Shown in pieces: positions 1 through 7,824 of a stretch of DNA of 64,000 nucleotides. The position numbers and the translations under genes were made by a program. The stretch is from CAMDTE01 sp964504345 (GTDB taxonomy: Bacteria > Bacteroidota > Bacteroidia > Flavobacteriales > Schleiferiaceae): assembly GCA_964504345.1 (NCBI GenBank), contig CAZDDX010000007.1, forward strand, positions 23,827 through 87,826. Direction: 5' to 3'. Below the pieces are notes generated by a model. The model worked only from the letters and a program-made list of their open reading frames with translations. It searched no databases and was not told the DNA's origin. Within the stretch, counting starts at the first letter, position 1. Every line of letters begins with the position of its first letter.

Positions 1-2
1 CC

Positions 3-794
3 TTGTACGGGGTGAATTCCGTACCCAATGCACAAATCGACGGCGGCTGGAATGGACATGCGGGTCAAATCACCCAAAACATCCTCAACGGATTTAAGTC
101 CAAGCCCTCTTTCATGAACCTTTCCGGTTACTACACCATTGATGCAGCCGCTCAAAAAGTAGACATGAACATCGACATTACCCCGTTGGTGACCACCTCT
201 AAGTCCCTTTCCTTGCAAGTGGCTATTTATGAGAAGTCCACCACCCAAAACGTAAAATCCAACGGTGAAACAGTCTTCTACCAAGTCATGAAGAAAATGG
301 TTCCCGACGCCAACGGCACCGCCTTGACCAACTTGACCGAAAACGTGTTGCAAAGCAAACCCCTTTCGTACACCTTCAACGGCGCGTACACCCTCCCAGC
401 CAACGCGTCGGCACCGGTTAACCACGCTACGGCGCACACGGTAGAAGACTTTACGGATTTGGGCGTAATGGTGTGGATTCAAGACATGACCACCAAGGAG
501 ATCTACCAATCTGCGAACCTGACTGCCAGCGGCGTAGGCTTGGGCGAAGAAACCGCCAATGCAGTTCGCGTTACCCCCAACCCAGCCAATCAAACTGCTG
601 TAGTATCCTTTGGTGAGCACACCAGCGGCAGTGTACGCGTGGTGAACGCACTGGGTCAAACGGTTTACGCTTCTGCCTTGAACGGCGAGAACACACTCAC
701 CCTGCCGGTAGCAGCTTGGACCAACGGTCTGTACGTGGTGGAATTCACCAACGGCGCAGAACGCACCACCCAACGCTTCCAAGTGGCGCACTGA
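3..794 (+). CDS. Secreted Omp28-like protein with T9SS C-terminal domain, 5' truncated by the window edge
   Basis: Only the last 263 residues are visible; the reading frame runs off the left edge, so the first in-frame TTG is a leucine codon of a longer protein, not a start. The fragment is a paralogue of the protein encoded at 1671-3620: both share a YGVNxVP stretch, a K-M-x-PDANGTAL block and a QDMTTK block. By analogy the missing N-terminus should hold a signal peptide and a thioredoxin-like CxxC motif. The last 75 residues or so form a type A T9SS sorting domain, opening with VTPNPANQ and containing VVNALGQTVY and NGLYVVEF. This predicts export by T9SS and surface attachment or release. 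Its redox or binding role is unknown. It converges on the next gene and shares a terminator with it. Confidence 0.85.
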   Translation: MYGVNSVPNAQIDGGWNGHAGQITQNILNGFKSKPSFMNLSGYYTIDAAAQKVDMNIDITPLVTTSKSLSLQVAIYEKSTTQNVKSNGETVFYQVMKKMVPDANGTALTNLTENVLQSKPLSYTFNGAYTLPANASAPVNHATAHTVEDFTDLGVMVWIQDMTTKEIYQSANLTASGVGLGEETANAVRVTPNPANQTAVVSFGEHTSGSVRVVNALGQTVYASALNGENTLTLPVAAWTNGLYVVEFTNGAERTTQRFQVAH

Positions 795-821
795 TTCGCT
801 TTTTAAGCGTTTGCGCCCATC

Positions 822-865
822 AAAAAAAGGGGCGGCCTCTCGCGAGGCCGCCCCTTTTCTTTTTC
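822..865. terminator. Bidirectional intrinsic terminator
   Basis: An 11-bp perfect GC-rich stem (829-839 with 844-854, loop TCGC) is flanked by seven A on the left and a T-rich run on the right. It lies between two convergent genes and can serve both. Confidence 0.9.
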
Positions 866-888
866 CGCGCGGTGCGCGAACAATATTC

Positions 889-1581
889 TTAGCGAAGGAC
901 TACCTTCTCGGTGCGCAAAACGGCACTTGGTGAGGTAAATCGAACCGTATGCCAACCACGGCCTGGCAAATCCACTCCGTTCAAAAGTGCCTGTACGCCA
1001 CTGAAACGGGCGATCTCCCGACCCAAAACGTCAAACACAAACACTTCGGTTACATCGTCCATCCAAGCAGCCGATTCTGCCCGCAACAAACCGTTCGCAT
1101 CAACCCAAACGGCAGCACTGCGAATGGCTTCGTCCAACGAAAACGTGGTGGACAATTCCCAAGCGACCCCTATGCGCAACGTATCGTTGGCATCTACAGC
1201 ATTCTTAAACGTGTACCAAATGGTATCCACGCCCGTCAATCCCGCTGCCTTCAAATAAATGTAGCAACTGAAATCATTGGCCACGCCGCCGGCAGGAATT
1301 GTGACCGTCCCCATGGAGTTGCTGGACCACGTGGGGTAGCACAAATCCCAGCAGAAATAATTGGAATCCACAACCGCCGAAGAACCTACTTTGGCCCGAC
1401 GAGCGTAGTAATCCTTAGAACTGGAGCTGGTGTTTCTCAAATTGATGTGCCCGGTCAACTGGCCAGATGCATAGCTGTTGCCGCGTACAACAGAGTCCAT
1501 AGAGGCCACCTGCAAGGAAGATTGGGCCGATGCGATTCCGAACGAAACGACCACTAAGGCCGCGCTGATCATGGATTTCAT
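889..1581 (-). CDS. Small secreted protein with T9SS-type C-terminal region, function unknown
   Basis: This encodes 230 residues starting at MKSMISAAL. An upstream in-frame start is possible, but it would place non-signal sequence before a clear signal peptide (residues 1-19, cleaved near IASA-QS). The middle part is beta-rich, with a CWDLCY motif that could form a disulfide and a central IPAGG turn typical of secreted beta-sandwich proteins. The last 65 residues resemble a T9SS sorting domain (VFDVLGREIARF, then a final VVLR strand), although it lacks the usual PNP opening. A -7 box TACCTTTG lies 30 bp upstream of the ATG. It is divergent from the Omp28-like gene at 1671. I do not recognise a specific function. 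Confidence 0.75.
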   Translation of the reverse strand: MKSMISAALVVVSFGIASAQSSLQVASMDSVVRGNSYASGQLTGHINLRNTSSSSKDYYARRAKVGSSAVVDSNYFCWDLCYPTWSSNSMGTVTIPAGGVANDFSCYIYLKAAGLTGVDTIWYTFKNAVDANDTLRIGVAWELSTTFSLDEAIRSAAVWVDANGLLRAESAAWMDDVTEVFVFDVLGREIARFSGVQALLNGVDLPGRGWHTVRFTSPSAVLRTEKVVLR

Positions 1582-1611
1582 GAGTGTGATGTTTTTGACG
1601 GTGTGAAGGAC

Positions 1612-1619
1612 CAAAGGTA
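1612..1619 (-). promoter_or_regulatory. Bacteroidota -7 box (TACCTTTG) for the gene ending at 889
   Basis: A perfect TAnnTTTG element on the minus strand, 30 nt before the chosen ATG. The upstream -33 region is T-rich but has no clear TTG at the usual spacing. Confidence 0.6.
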
Positions 1620-1639
1620 CGCGCAACCAAAAAATAATG

Positions 1640-1647
1640 TACCTTGG
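1640..1647 (+). promoter_or_regulatory. Probable -7 box (TACCTTGG) for the Omp28-like gene
   Basis: A near-consensus TAnnTTTG element (one mismatch) 23 nt before the ATG at 1671. It lies back to back with the minus-strand box at 1612-1619. Confidence 0.45.
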
Positions 1648-1670
1648 ACCTCTATTTCTTCTTAACCACT

Positions 1671-3620
1671 ATGAAAAAAACCCTTACCCTTGTGGCCCTG
1701 GCGGTAGCTGGATCCGCCGCTTTCGGTCAAGCACAGCGCTTGGTCCTTTTTGAAGAATTCACGCAAGCATCTTGCGGGCCGTGCGCCAGCCAGAATCCTG
1801 CGTTCAACGCTTTGCTCGACGCCAATGCCACCAAGGCGGTGTCCATTAAGTACCAAACCAGCTGGCCCGGGTTTGACCCCATGAACCTACAAAACCCCAC
1901 GGATGTAGCTACCCGTGTTAGTTTTTATGGCGTAAACGGAGTGCCCTGGACGGCTATGGACGGTGTGGCTCCTACGGGTTCTGCCTACGCCGGCGCCCCC
2001 GCAAACGTAACCGCTTCTTCCATCAACACGCGTTACGCTGTTGCATCGGATTACTCGGTAACCGTAGCGCACCAATTCAACGCCAACAACGACTCCATTG
2101 AGTTTGTGGTGTACGTTACCAATGCTACCCAGAACTCCATTTCCAACGCCAACTTGAAGTTGCACTTGGGCTTGGTGGAAAAAGCTATCGAATTCCCAAC
2201 AGCTCCCGGCAGCAATGGTGAGACGGACTTTTTCATGGTCATGCGCAAAATGATCCCGGATGCCAACGGTACGGCTTTGCCCGCAACGATGGCTTCAGGT
2301 ACTCCTTTTGTGTACACAGCCAAGGTTAAAGTTCCTACTTATGTTTACAAATTGGCTGAGGTAGCCATGGTTGCATGGGTACAGGACATGACTACCAAAG
2401 ATGTGAAAAACGCTGGCTACAGCGCTCCACAACCTTTGAATGGACCCGTGTTTGACGCCGGCATATTGTCCGTAGCACAACACACCGGCGGCCTGTGCAA
2501 CACAGCCTACACGCCTTCGGCCACCATCACCAACGCTGGAACCAGTGCCATCACTTCAGCGGCGGTACAGTATGTATTGAACGGTGGCACTCCCGTGGTT
2601 CAAAACTGGACCGGTAACTTGGCTGCAGGTGCATCTGTTGCGGTGAACTTCCCTGCGTTGACCTTGGCGGGCGGCGCCAACACCTTCGTGTACTCAGTTG
2701 GTGCTCCCAACGGAAAGGCGGATGCCAACACCATGAACAACACAGCTCCTTCTTTGCGCATCTCAACCATTGGAACAACTCCTTTGGCCACCCCATACAA
2801 CGAAGGTGTTGAAGCTGCTACCAGCACTGCATTGCCTGCTTCTTCCGGTTTGATCCAAGGCGGCACTTCTCCTCGGTTGTTCGTCATCAGCAAAGCTGGT
2901 GCAGGAACAACCCAGAACTTGGGCGGTTTTGCGCAGTCAGACAAGTCCTTGATGATGGATTTCTATTTGATCGCAGCCGGCGGAACCGTTTCCGTAACTA
3001 CGCAGAAATTGAACTTGGCTAATTTGACCAGTCCCAAGTTGTTCTTCCAGCACGCTCATGCTCAATACGACGGTACCGAGCCCGATCAATTGAAGGTTTC
3101 AGTTTCTACCGATTGTGGATCTACATGGACCGAAGTCTTCAACAAAACCGGCAACCAGTTGGCTACGCGCACGCCGGTGGGCAACAACACCCGTTTCTTC
3201 CCAACGGCTACCGAATGGAAGCAAAACTCCATTTCCTTGGCTTCCTACGCGGGCAACGCCGGTGTGGTGCTGAAGTTTGAAGGTGTTTCTGGTTACGGAA
3301 ACAGCTTGTTCTTGGACAACATTTGGGTTTCCAACAACGCTTTGAGCTCTGAGGAATTGCAAGGTGGCGCTTTGAGCGTTTTCCCGAACCCCGCTTCGGA
3401 CGCAGCACGCATTGCTTTGACTTTGGTGGACAACAGCCAAGTATCCGTAAGCTTAACCAATTTGAACGGTCAGGTAGTTGCTGAATTGCCCGCCCGCGCT
3501 TTGGAGGCTGGTTCACACGAACTGACTTTGCCCGTAGCCGGCTTGCCCAACGGTGTTTACACCGCTCGCGTGGTTACGAACAACGGCGTACAAACCGTTC
3601 GTTTGACGGTAGCTCACTAA
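1671..3620 (+). CDS. Omp28-like thioredoxin-fold secreted protein with T9SS sorting domain
   Basis: This encodes 649 residues; the start is chosen at MKKTLTLVAL, which begins a clear signal peptide ending near AFGQA. Residues 22-110 form a thioredoxin-like region with CGPC (Cys35, Cys38) and a cis-proline-like GVP segment, as in Omp28-related outer-membrane proteins. Residues about 270-370 look like a CARDB-type beta-sandwich adhesion module. About 380-560 resembles a jelly-roll/MAM-like domain, with a FFQHAHAQYDG stretch and a terminal FLDNIWV strand. The last 75 residues are a type A T9SS sorting domain (VFPNPASD, LNGQVVAEL, NGVYTARVV). The expected fate is transport to the cell surface by T9SS. 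The CxxC suggests disulfide or thiol chemistry on surface proteins, but the substrate is unknown. It is paralogous to the truncated gene at the window start. Confidence 0.85.
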   Translation: MKKTLTLVALAVAGSAAFGQAQRLVLFEEFTQASCGPCASQNPAFNALLDANATKAVSIKYQTSWPGFDPMNLQNPTDVATRVSFYGVNGVPWTAMDGVAPTGSAYAGAPANVTASSINTRYAVASDYSVTVAHQFNANNDSIEFVVYVTNATQNSISNANLKLHLGLVEKAIEFPTAPGSNGETDFFMVMRKMIPDANGTALPATMASGTPFVYTAKVKVPTYVYKLAEVAMVAWVQDMTTKDVKNAGYSAPQPLNGPVFDAGILSVAQHTGGLCNTAYTPSATITNAGTSAITSAAVQYVLNGGTPVVQNWTGNLAAGASVAVNFPALTLAGGANTFVYSVGAPNGKADANTMNNTAPSLRISTIGTTPLATPYNEGVEAATSTALPASSGLIQGGTSPRLFVISKAGAGTTQNLGGFAQSDKSLMMDFYLIAAGGTVSVTTQKLNLANLTSPKLFFQHAHAQYDGTEPDQLKVSVSTDCGSTWTEVFNKTGNQLATRTPVGNNTRFFPTATEWKQNSISLASYAGNAGVVLKFEGVSGYGNSLFLDNIWVSNNALSSEELQGGALSVFPNPASDAARIALTLVDNSQVSVSLTNLNGQVVAELPARALEAGSHELTLPVAGLPNGVYTARVVTNNGVQTVRLTVAH

Positions 3621-3650
3621 GTCTTATGTGCAGCGGAGCGCTGCACGTGA

Positions 3651-3683
3651 GGGGCCATTCCGCAAGGAATGGCCCCTTTTTTT
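3651..3683 (+). terminator. Intrinsic terminator after the Omp28-like gene
   Basis: An 11-bp stem (3651-3661 with 3666-3676, loop GCAA) is followed by seven T. A second, smaller hairpin (GTGCAGC/GCTGCAC, 3629-3647) precedes it. The T-run lies next to the promoter of the next gene. Confidence 0.9.
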
Positions 3684-3685
3684 GT

Positions 3686-3693
3686 TATCTTCG
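3686..3693 (+). promoter_or_regulatory. -7 box (TATCTTCG) for the TlpA/DUF6029/Omp28 operon
   Basis: A TAnnTTCG variant of the Bacteroidota -7 element, directly after the terminator T-run and 18 nt before the ATG at 3712. The same octamer precedes the SPOR-domain gene at 20358. Confidence 0.6.
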
Positions 3694-3711
3694 TATACTC
3701 ACTCAGATACC

Positions 3712-4233
3712 ATGCGCATTTTTGTAACGGCACTGGCCCTTGGCCTCGCTACTTCGGCCTTCGCACAGGGGTTGCCCCACGCACAAATCCAAACCTTGGA
3801 ATACAAAACCATCGACGCCGCGTCGGTGACAAACGATGGCAAGCCGATGGTGGTGAGCTTTTGGGCTACGTGGTGCAAGCCCTGCATCAGCGAGTTGAAT
3901 GCCTTGAACGATTACTATGAGGATTTGCAGAAGACCACCGGCGTTAAGGTGGTGGCGGTTTCCATAGACGATGCCCGTACTTCTGCCAAGGTGGGACCTT
4001 TTGTGGCCGGCCAAGAATGGGAATACACGGTGCTGTTGGATCCCAACAGCGTACTGCGTCGGGCCATGGGCGTGAACAACGTACCGCACACGTTTTTGCT
4101 GAACGGGAAAGGAGAAATTGTGTACCAGGCCAACAAATATGTTCCCGGCGAGGAAAAACACTTGATAGAGGCCATTCGCGCAGCAGCCGCAGGGTCTTCG
4201 GAAACGGCTCCGGCAGGAACTTCGAACCACTGA
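3712..4233 (+). CDS. TlpA-family periplasmic thioredoxin
   Basis: This encodes 173 residues. The start at MRIFVTAL is chosen because it opens a signal peptide (cleaved near AFAQG) and lies just after the promoter; an upstream in-frame extension would run back through the terminator. The thioredoxin fold shows WATWCKPC (Cys55, Cys58) and the cis-proline loop VPHTFLL (Pro125). The SFWATWC context and the VVAVSIDDA strand are typical of TlpA/ResA-type thiol oxidoreductases, which reduce periplasmic disulfides or serve cytochrome c maturation. The C-terminal tail is Ala/Ser/Thr rich. It is followed after 2 bp by the DUF6029-type gene and then an Omp28 lipoprotein, so the three probably act together in the envelope. 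The exact partner is unknown. Confidence 0.88.
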   Translation: MRIFVTALALGLATSAFAQGLPHAQIQTLEYKTIDAASVTNDGKPMVVSFWATWCKPCISELNALNDYYEDLQKTTGVKVVAVSIDDARTSAKVGPFVAGQEWEYTVLLDPNSVLRRAMGVNNVPHTFLLNGKGEIVYQANKYVPGEEKHLIEAIRAAAAGSSETAPAGTSNH

Positions 4234-4235
4234 GC

Positions 4236-5915
4236 ATGAATCGCATTGCAGCAATCGGTACCGCAGCGATGGCGGTGCTGAGTTTTGGCCTTTGGGCCCA
4301 ACCCGTGGGAACCGTCGGACAACCGGGGGAGTTGCACGCCATTTTTCAATTTGACGGGCAGGCCTATGTTCGGGATAGCATTTTGGACCCTACCGGCCAG
4401 TACTACCCTGAGGATAAGTTTCGGGGGCAAGGATTCGCGACTTTTACCTACACCCAGGGCGGTCTGCGTGCGGGGATGCGCTACGAAAACTACCAAAACC
4501 CCATCTTGGGTTACCCGCAAGGCTTTAAGGGACAAGGTATTCCCTACCGTTTTGTACAGTTCGAACAAGATGGGTTTGACATCACGGTGGGCAACTTTTA
4601 CGAGCAGTTTGGCAGCGGCATGATCTTACGCGCTTACGAAGAGCGCGCGCTGGGATTGGACAACGCCCTGGACGGGGTTCGGATTGCCACGCGCTGGAAA
4701 AACGGCCTGCAAATCAAAGGGGTATTGGGCAAACAGCGTCGGTACTTTTCGTTGGGCGAGGGAATTGTTCGGGGTGTTGATGCAGAATACAACCTGCCGT
4801 GGAAGGCCGGCGCCGCAGTTTTGGGCGGCAGTTTTGTGAGCAAGTACCAACCGGCCAACGATCCGGAATTGAATTTGCCTGCGAACGTTGCCGCCGGGGC
4901 TTTACGGTTCAATTTGGCCAAGGGCAAGTGGAGCTTCAACAGCGAATACGTCTACAAGGCCAACGACCCCTCGTTTGACAACGCCTACATCTACCGCCCC
5001 GGGCAAGCCTTGCGTTCTACACTGACGTACCGCACCAAAGGATTTTCCGTGCAAGCCTCCGCCAAACGCATTGACAACATGAGCTTCCGCAGCGACCGCA
5101 GCGCGCAGCAGTTTGACGTTTTTGTCAACTTCTTGCCGCCCACGTCCAAGCTGCATACCTACGCTCTACCCGCCCTCTTCCCCTACGCCACGCAAATCAA
5201 CGGCGAACAAGGGGGTGAAATCGACGTGGTGAAAGCCTTTTCAAAAGGCAGCTGGCTGGGCGGTAAAACCGGCCTGACGGTAGCGTTAAACGCTTCGTGG
5301 GCGGAGTCGCTGCAAAAAAGCCCGGTTGCAACAGGCGTTCCCATTGGCGCCGTCGGCACGGATGGGTACCGGTCCGACTGGCTCAAACGCGGTGAAATTC
5401 CGTACTTCCGGGATGTGAATGTGGAGTTTCGCAAGAAGTTCTCCAAAAAGTCCAAGGGCATGCTGACCCTGTACGACCTCCGATACAACAAAACCGTTTT
5501 GAACGACGGTGTTGCGGATGCCGTTTTGTTGGCCAACCCCGGACAAGATTCTCTGCTTACGGTACGCGCCGCAGTAGCGGAGTTCCAACACACCCTGCCC
5601 AACGGCCAAACCCTACGCTACGAAGCCCAATGGAATACCGCCAACGGTTTCCGCGGAGATGCGGTCATGGGCTTGGTGGAATGGACCGTCTCCGACCGTT
5701 GGACGGTTGCCGTGCAGGAAATATACAATTACGGACACCCCTCCGTGGGGCGTCGGATCCACTACCCCATTTTATCGCTGATCCACTTCTCCGGAAACAC
5801 CCGAATCCAAATCAACTACGGCCGCCAGCAACAAGGAATTTTTTGCGTGGGGGGCATATGCCGCGTGGTTCCACCGTCCAACGGATTGGCCGTTTCATTC
5901 ACCACAAGCTTTTAA
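4236..5915 (+). CDS. DUF6029-like outer-membrane beta-barrel protein
   Basis: This encodes 559 residues from MNRIAAIGTAAM, 2 bp after the stop of the TlpA gene. A signal peptide (cleaved near LWAQP) is followed by alternating amphipathic strands throughout. The protein ends in FTTSF with a C-terminal aromatic residue, as expected for an outer-membrane barrel. The NFYEQFGSGMILRAYEER segment and the overall size fit DUF6029, a Bacteroidota family often found beside TlpA and Omp28-like genes; I recall this association but could not check it. A cysteine pair (CVGGIC) lies near the C-terminus and could be a client of the neighbouring thioredoxin. No enzymatic motif was seen. Confidence 0.75.
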   Translation: MNRIAAIGTAAMAVLSFGLWAQPVGTVGQPGELHAIFQFDGQAYVRDSILDPTGQYYPEDKFRGQGFATFTYTQGGLRAGMRYENYQNPILGYPQGFKGQGIPYRFVQFEQDGFDITVGNFYEQFGSGMILRAYEERALGLDNALDGVRIATRWKNGLQIKGVLGKQRRYFSLGEGIVRGVDAEYNLPWKAGAAVLGGSFVSKYQPANDPELNLPANVAAGALRFNLAKGKWSFNSEYVYKANDPSFDNAYIYRPGQALRSTLTYRTKGFSVQASAKRIDNMSFRSDRSAQQFDVFVNFLPPTSKLHTYALPALFPYATQINGEQGGEIDVVKAFSKGSWLGGKTGLTVALNASWAESLQKSPVATGVPIGAVGTDGYRSDWLKRGEIPYFRDVNVEFRKKFSKKSKGMLTLYDLRYNKTVLNDGVADAVLLANPGQDSLLTVRAAVAEFQHTLPNGQTLRYEAQWNTANGFRGDAVMGLVEWTVSDRWTVAVQEIYNYGHPSVGRRIHYPILSLIHFSGNTRIQINYGRQQQGIFCVGGICRVVPPSNGLAVSFTTSF

Positions 5916-5918
5916 CCG

Positions 5919-6779
5919 ATGCGCCACAAACTACCTACCTGGGTCGCTGCGTGCTTGCTGGCCGTTTTGGGAATTTCCGGCTGCGATACCGTGGATCAAC
6001 CGTTCAAAAACGCCATCAATGTGGACTGGGCGTCGGTGGTGTACGGGGATACCGTTCGCCAGACGGAAAGCACGGTTTACATTGAAGATTTTACGGGCCA
6101 CACGTGCAAAAATTGCCCCAAGGCCACCAAGGTTCTGGTAAAACTGGACTCGTTGTATGGTGACCGCGTGGTTCCCTTGGCCATTCACGCGCGCAGCAGC
6201 GGTTTTTCCAACGTAGACACTTCCTACCCCACTGATTTCAGCACCCCGGAGTCTGAGTCGCTTTGGAACTACTTTGGTCCGCCCATTGGCCTGCCCAACG
6301 GCATGGTGCAGCGCGCAGACTACCCCACCAACCAGTGGAAGTCCTACACCACGTGGCAAACGCGTGCCGTCTCGTTTCTGAACGAGGCGCCCAAGGCACT
6401 CTTTGAAGTGGTCCCCGGTTGGAATGCCGATGGCCGACAAGCAGTGCTTCAGTACCGCATAACGGCGGCATCGGCCCAAACCAACCCCGTTCACGTGGCC
6501 TTTTACCTGACCGAAAGCGGGATCGTTTCCCCGCAGCTGATGCCGGACAACACCCGAAACCGAACCTACGTGCACAACCACGTTTTGCGCGCGGCCCCAA
6601 AAGGTATCTTGGGACTTTCTGCCCTGCCCACAAACAGTGTATCTGGCGGAACCTTCAGCGGCTGGGTGGCCTACGAACTTCCCATTGGTTGGAATGCGAA
6701 CCGCGTGGATTGGATTGCCGTGGCGTACGACGCCGTAACCTACGAAGTACTTCAGGCAGTTGCCGTACCGGCCTTGTAA
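5919..6779 (+). CDS. Omp28-related lipoprotein with CxxC thioredoxin-like motif
   Basis: This encodes 286 residues starting 3 bp after the DUF6029-like gene. The signal peptide ends in a lipobox (LGISGC, lipid-modified Cys22). EDFTGHTCKNC (Cys63, Cys66) with a following helix matches the Omp28 thioredoxin-like active-site region, and GLPNG sits where the cis-proline loop is expected. The second half is beta-rich, with the VHNHVLR strand seen in Omp28 proteins. It is probably attached to the outer membrane facing the periplasm or surface. It is the last gene of the three-gene operon. It is related to the two T9SS-exported Omp28-like proteins nearby but lacks a sorting domain, so the family is present here in both lipid-anchored and T9SS-exported forms. 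Confidence 0.85.
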   Translation: MRHKLPTWVAACLLAVLGISGCDTVDQPFKNAINVDWASVVYGDTVRQTESTVYIEDFTGHTCKNCPKATKVLVKLDSLYGDRVVPLAIHARSSGFSNVDTSYPTDFSTPESESLWNYFGPPIGLPNGMVQRADYPTNQWKSYTTWQTRAVSFLNEAPKALFEVVPGWNADGRQAVLQYRITAASAQTNPVHVAFYLTESGIVSPQLMPDNTRNRTYVHNHVLRAAPKGILGLSALPTNSVSGGTFSGWVAYELPIGWNANRVDWIAVAYDAVTYEVLQAVAVPAL

Positions 6780-6843
6780 CGCCTGTTTTTCTTAAGATTC
6801 TCCTTGGCCAGACGGTAGGTTCTCGTTGGCCCGGCCAAAACTA

Positions 6844-7824
6844 CTACGTGTTCCGGTCGTCTTGCGGGCGGTCCTTCGCGCGGTTGTCTTGCGGCACGGC
6901 ATGGCGCGCGGCAGCTTGATTCTCGTGCCATTTGGCGTACCCGGCGCGCATCAGCGGACTCTTGCCAAACACTCGGGCAAAGACCTCCTCGTTCATCCGA
7001 CGCCAGTCCAACTCCGTCCATTGGGTCCAATTCTCTTGTGGAGCAAAACGCGTTTCTGTGTGGGGCTTTGCATGTCGGTTCCACGGACAAACCTCTTGGC
7101 AAATGTCGCATCCAAAGGTCCAGCCGTTGAGGTCCGGCACCAAAGACTCCGGTACCGCCGCATGCAATTCAATGGTGGCGTGGGAAATGCACTTGTTACT
7201 GTCCAAAACACCCGGCTGAATCAAGGCTTGCGTAGGGCACGCATCCAAACAACGCGTACAGGTACCGCAGTGGTCCGTAACGGGCGGGTCCGGCGGCAAA
7301 TCCATGTCCAAGATCCACTCCGCCAAAAAGAAATAAGACCCCACCCCTTTAGCAAGTAATAAGCTGTTCTTACCGATCCAACCCAAACCGCTGCGGCGCG
7401 CCCAGGCCCGCTCTAAAACAGGCGCAGAATCCACAAAACAACGGCCTGAAACTGCTCCCACATCTGATTGCCAGGCGTCCATCAATTCGAACAGTTTGTC
7501 TTTGACCACGCGGTGGTAATCCTCCCCGTAGGCGTATCGGGCAATTTTAGGGACGCCCTCATGCGGGACTTGTTCCTGATCTGGGAAATAGTCGTAGCGC
7601 AGGGACACCACAGTCTTGGCGCCGGGCACGAGCTTGCGGGGGTCCAGGCGCTTATCAAAGTGATTGGCCATGTAGCCCATGGAGCCGTGGAAACCGCGCG
7701 CCAACCAGGACTCCAACCCAACAGCTTCTTCTTCCAAAAAATCGGCACGCGCCACGCGGCAATCGCCAAAGCCCAGACGCTCTGCGTGGCGCACGAGCGA
7801 CGCTTTCGCCTGAGCGGGGTTCAT
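6844..7824 (-). CDS. queG: Epoxyqueuosine reductase
   Basis: This encodes 326 residues. QueG reduces epoxyqueuosine to queuosine in tRNA, the last step of queuosine synthesis, using cobalamin and two [4Fe-4S] clusters. The catalytic aspartate region reads VDSAPVLERAW (Asp132). The cluster motifs are CGTCTRCLDACP (Cys186-196) with a partner in the second set CDICQEVCP (Cys239-246). The tail is short and basic. The ATG overlaps the ruvB stop codon (ATGA), so it is translationally coupled to ruvB. queA, which makes the substrate, lies 26 kb away in this window. The gene converges on the Omp28 lipoprotein, and I see only weak hairpin structure in the 64 bp between them. Confidence 0.96.
   Translation of the reverse strand: MNPAQAKASLVRHAERLGFGDCRVARADFLEEEAVGLESWLARGFHGSMGYMANHFDKRLDPRKLVPGAKTVVSLRYDYFPDQEQVPHEGVPKIARYAYGEDYHRVVKDKLFELMDAWQSDVGAVSGRCFVDSAPVLERAWARRSGLGWIGKNSLLLAKGVGSYFFLAEWILDMDLPPDPPVTDHCGTCTRCLDACPTQALIQPGVLDSNKCISHATIELHAAVPESLVPDLNGWTFGCDICQEVCPWNRHAKPHTETRFAPQENWTQWTELDWRRMNEEVFARVFGKSPLMRAGYAKWHENQAAARHAVPQDNRAKDRPQDDRNT

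Noticed and set aside
6780..6843. A possible terminator (TTGGC/GGCCAA) between the Omp28 lipoprotein gene and queG.
   Set aside because: The stem is only about five base pairs with a three-base loop and no T-run follows.
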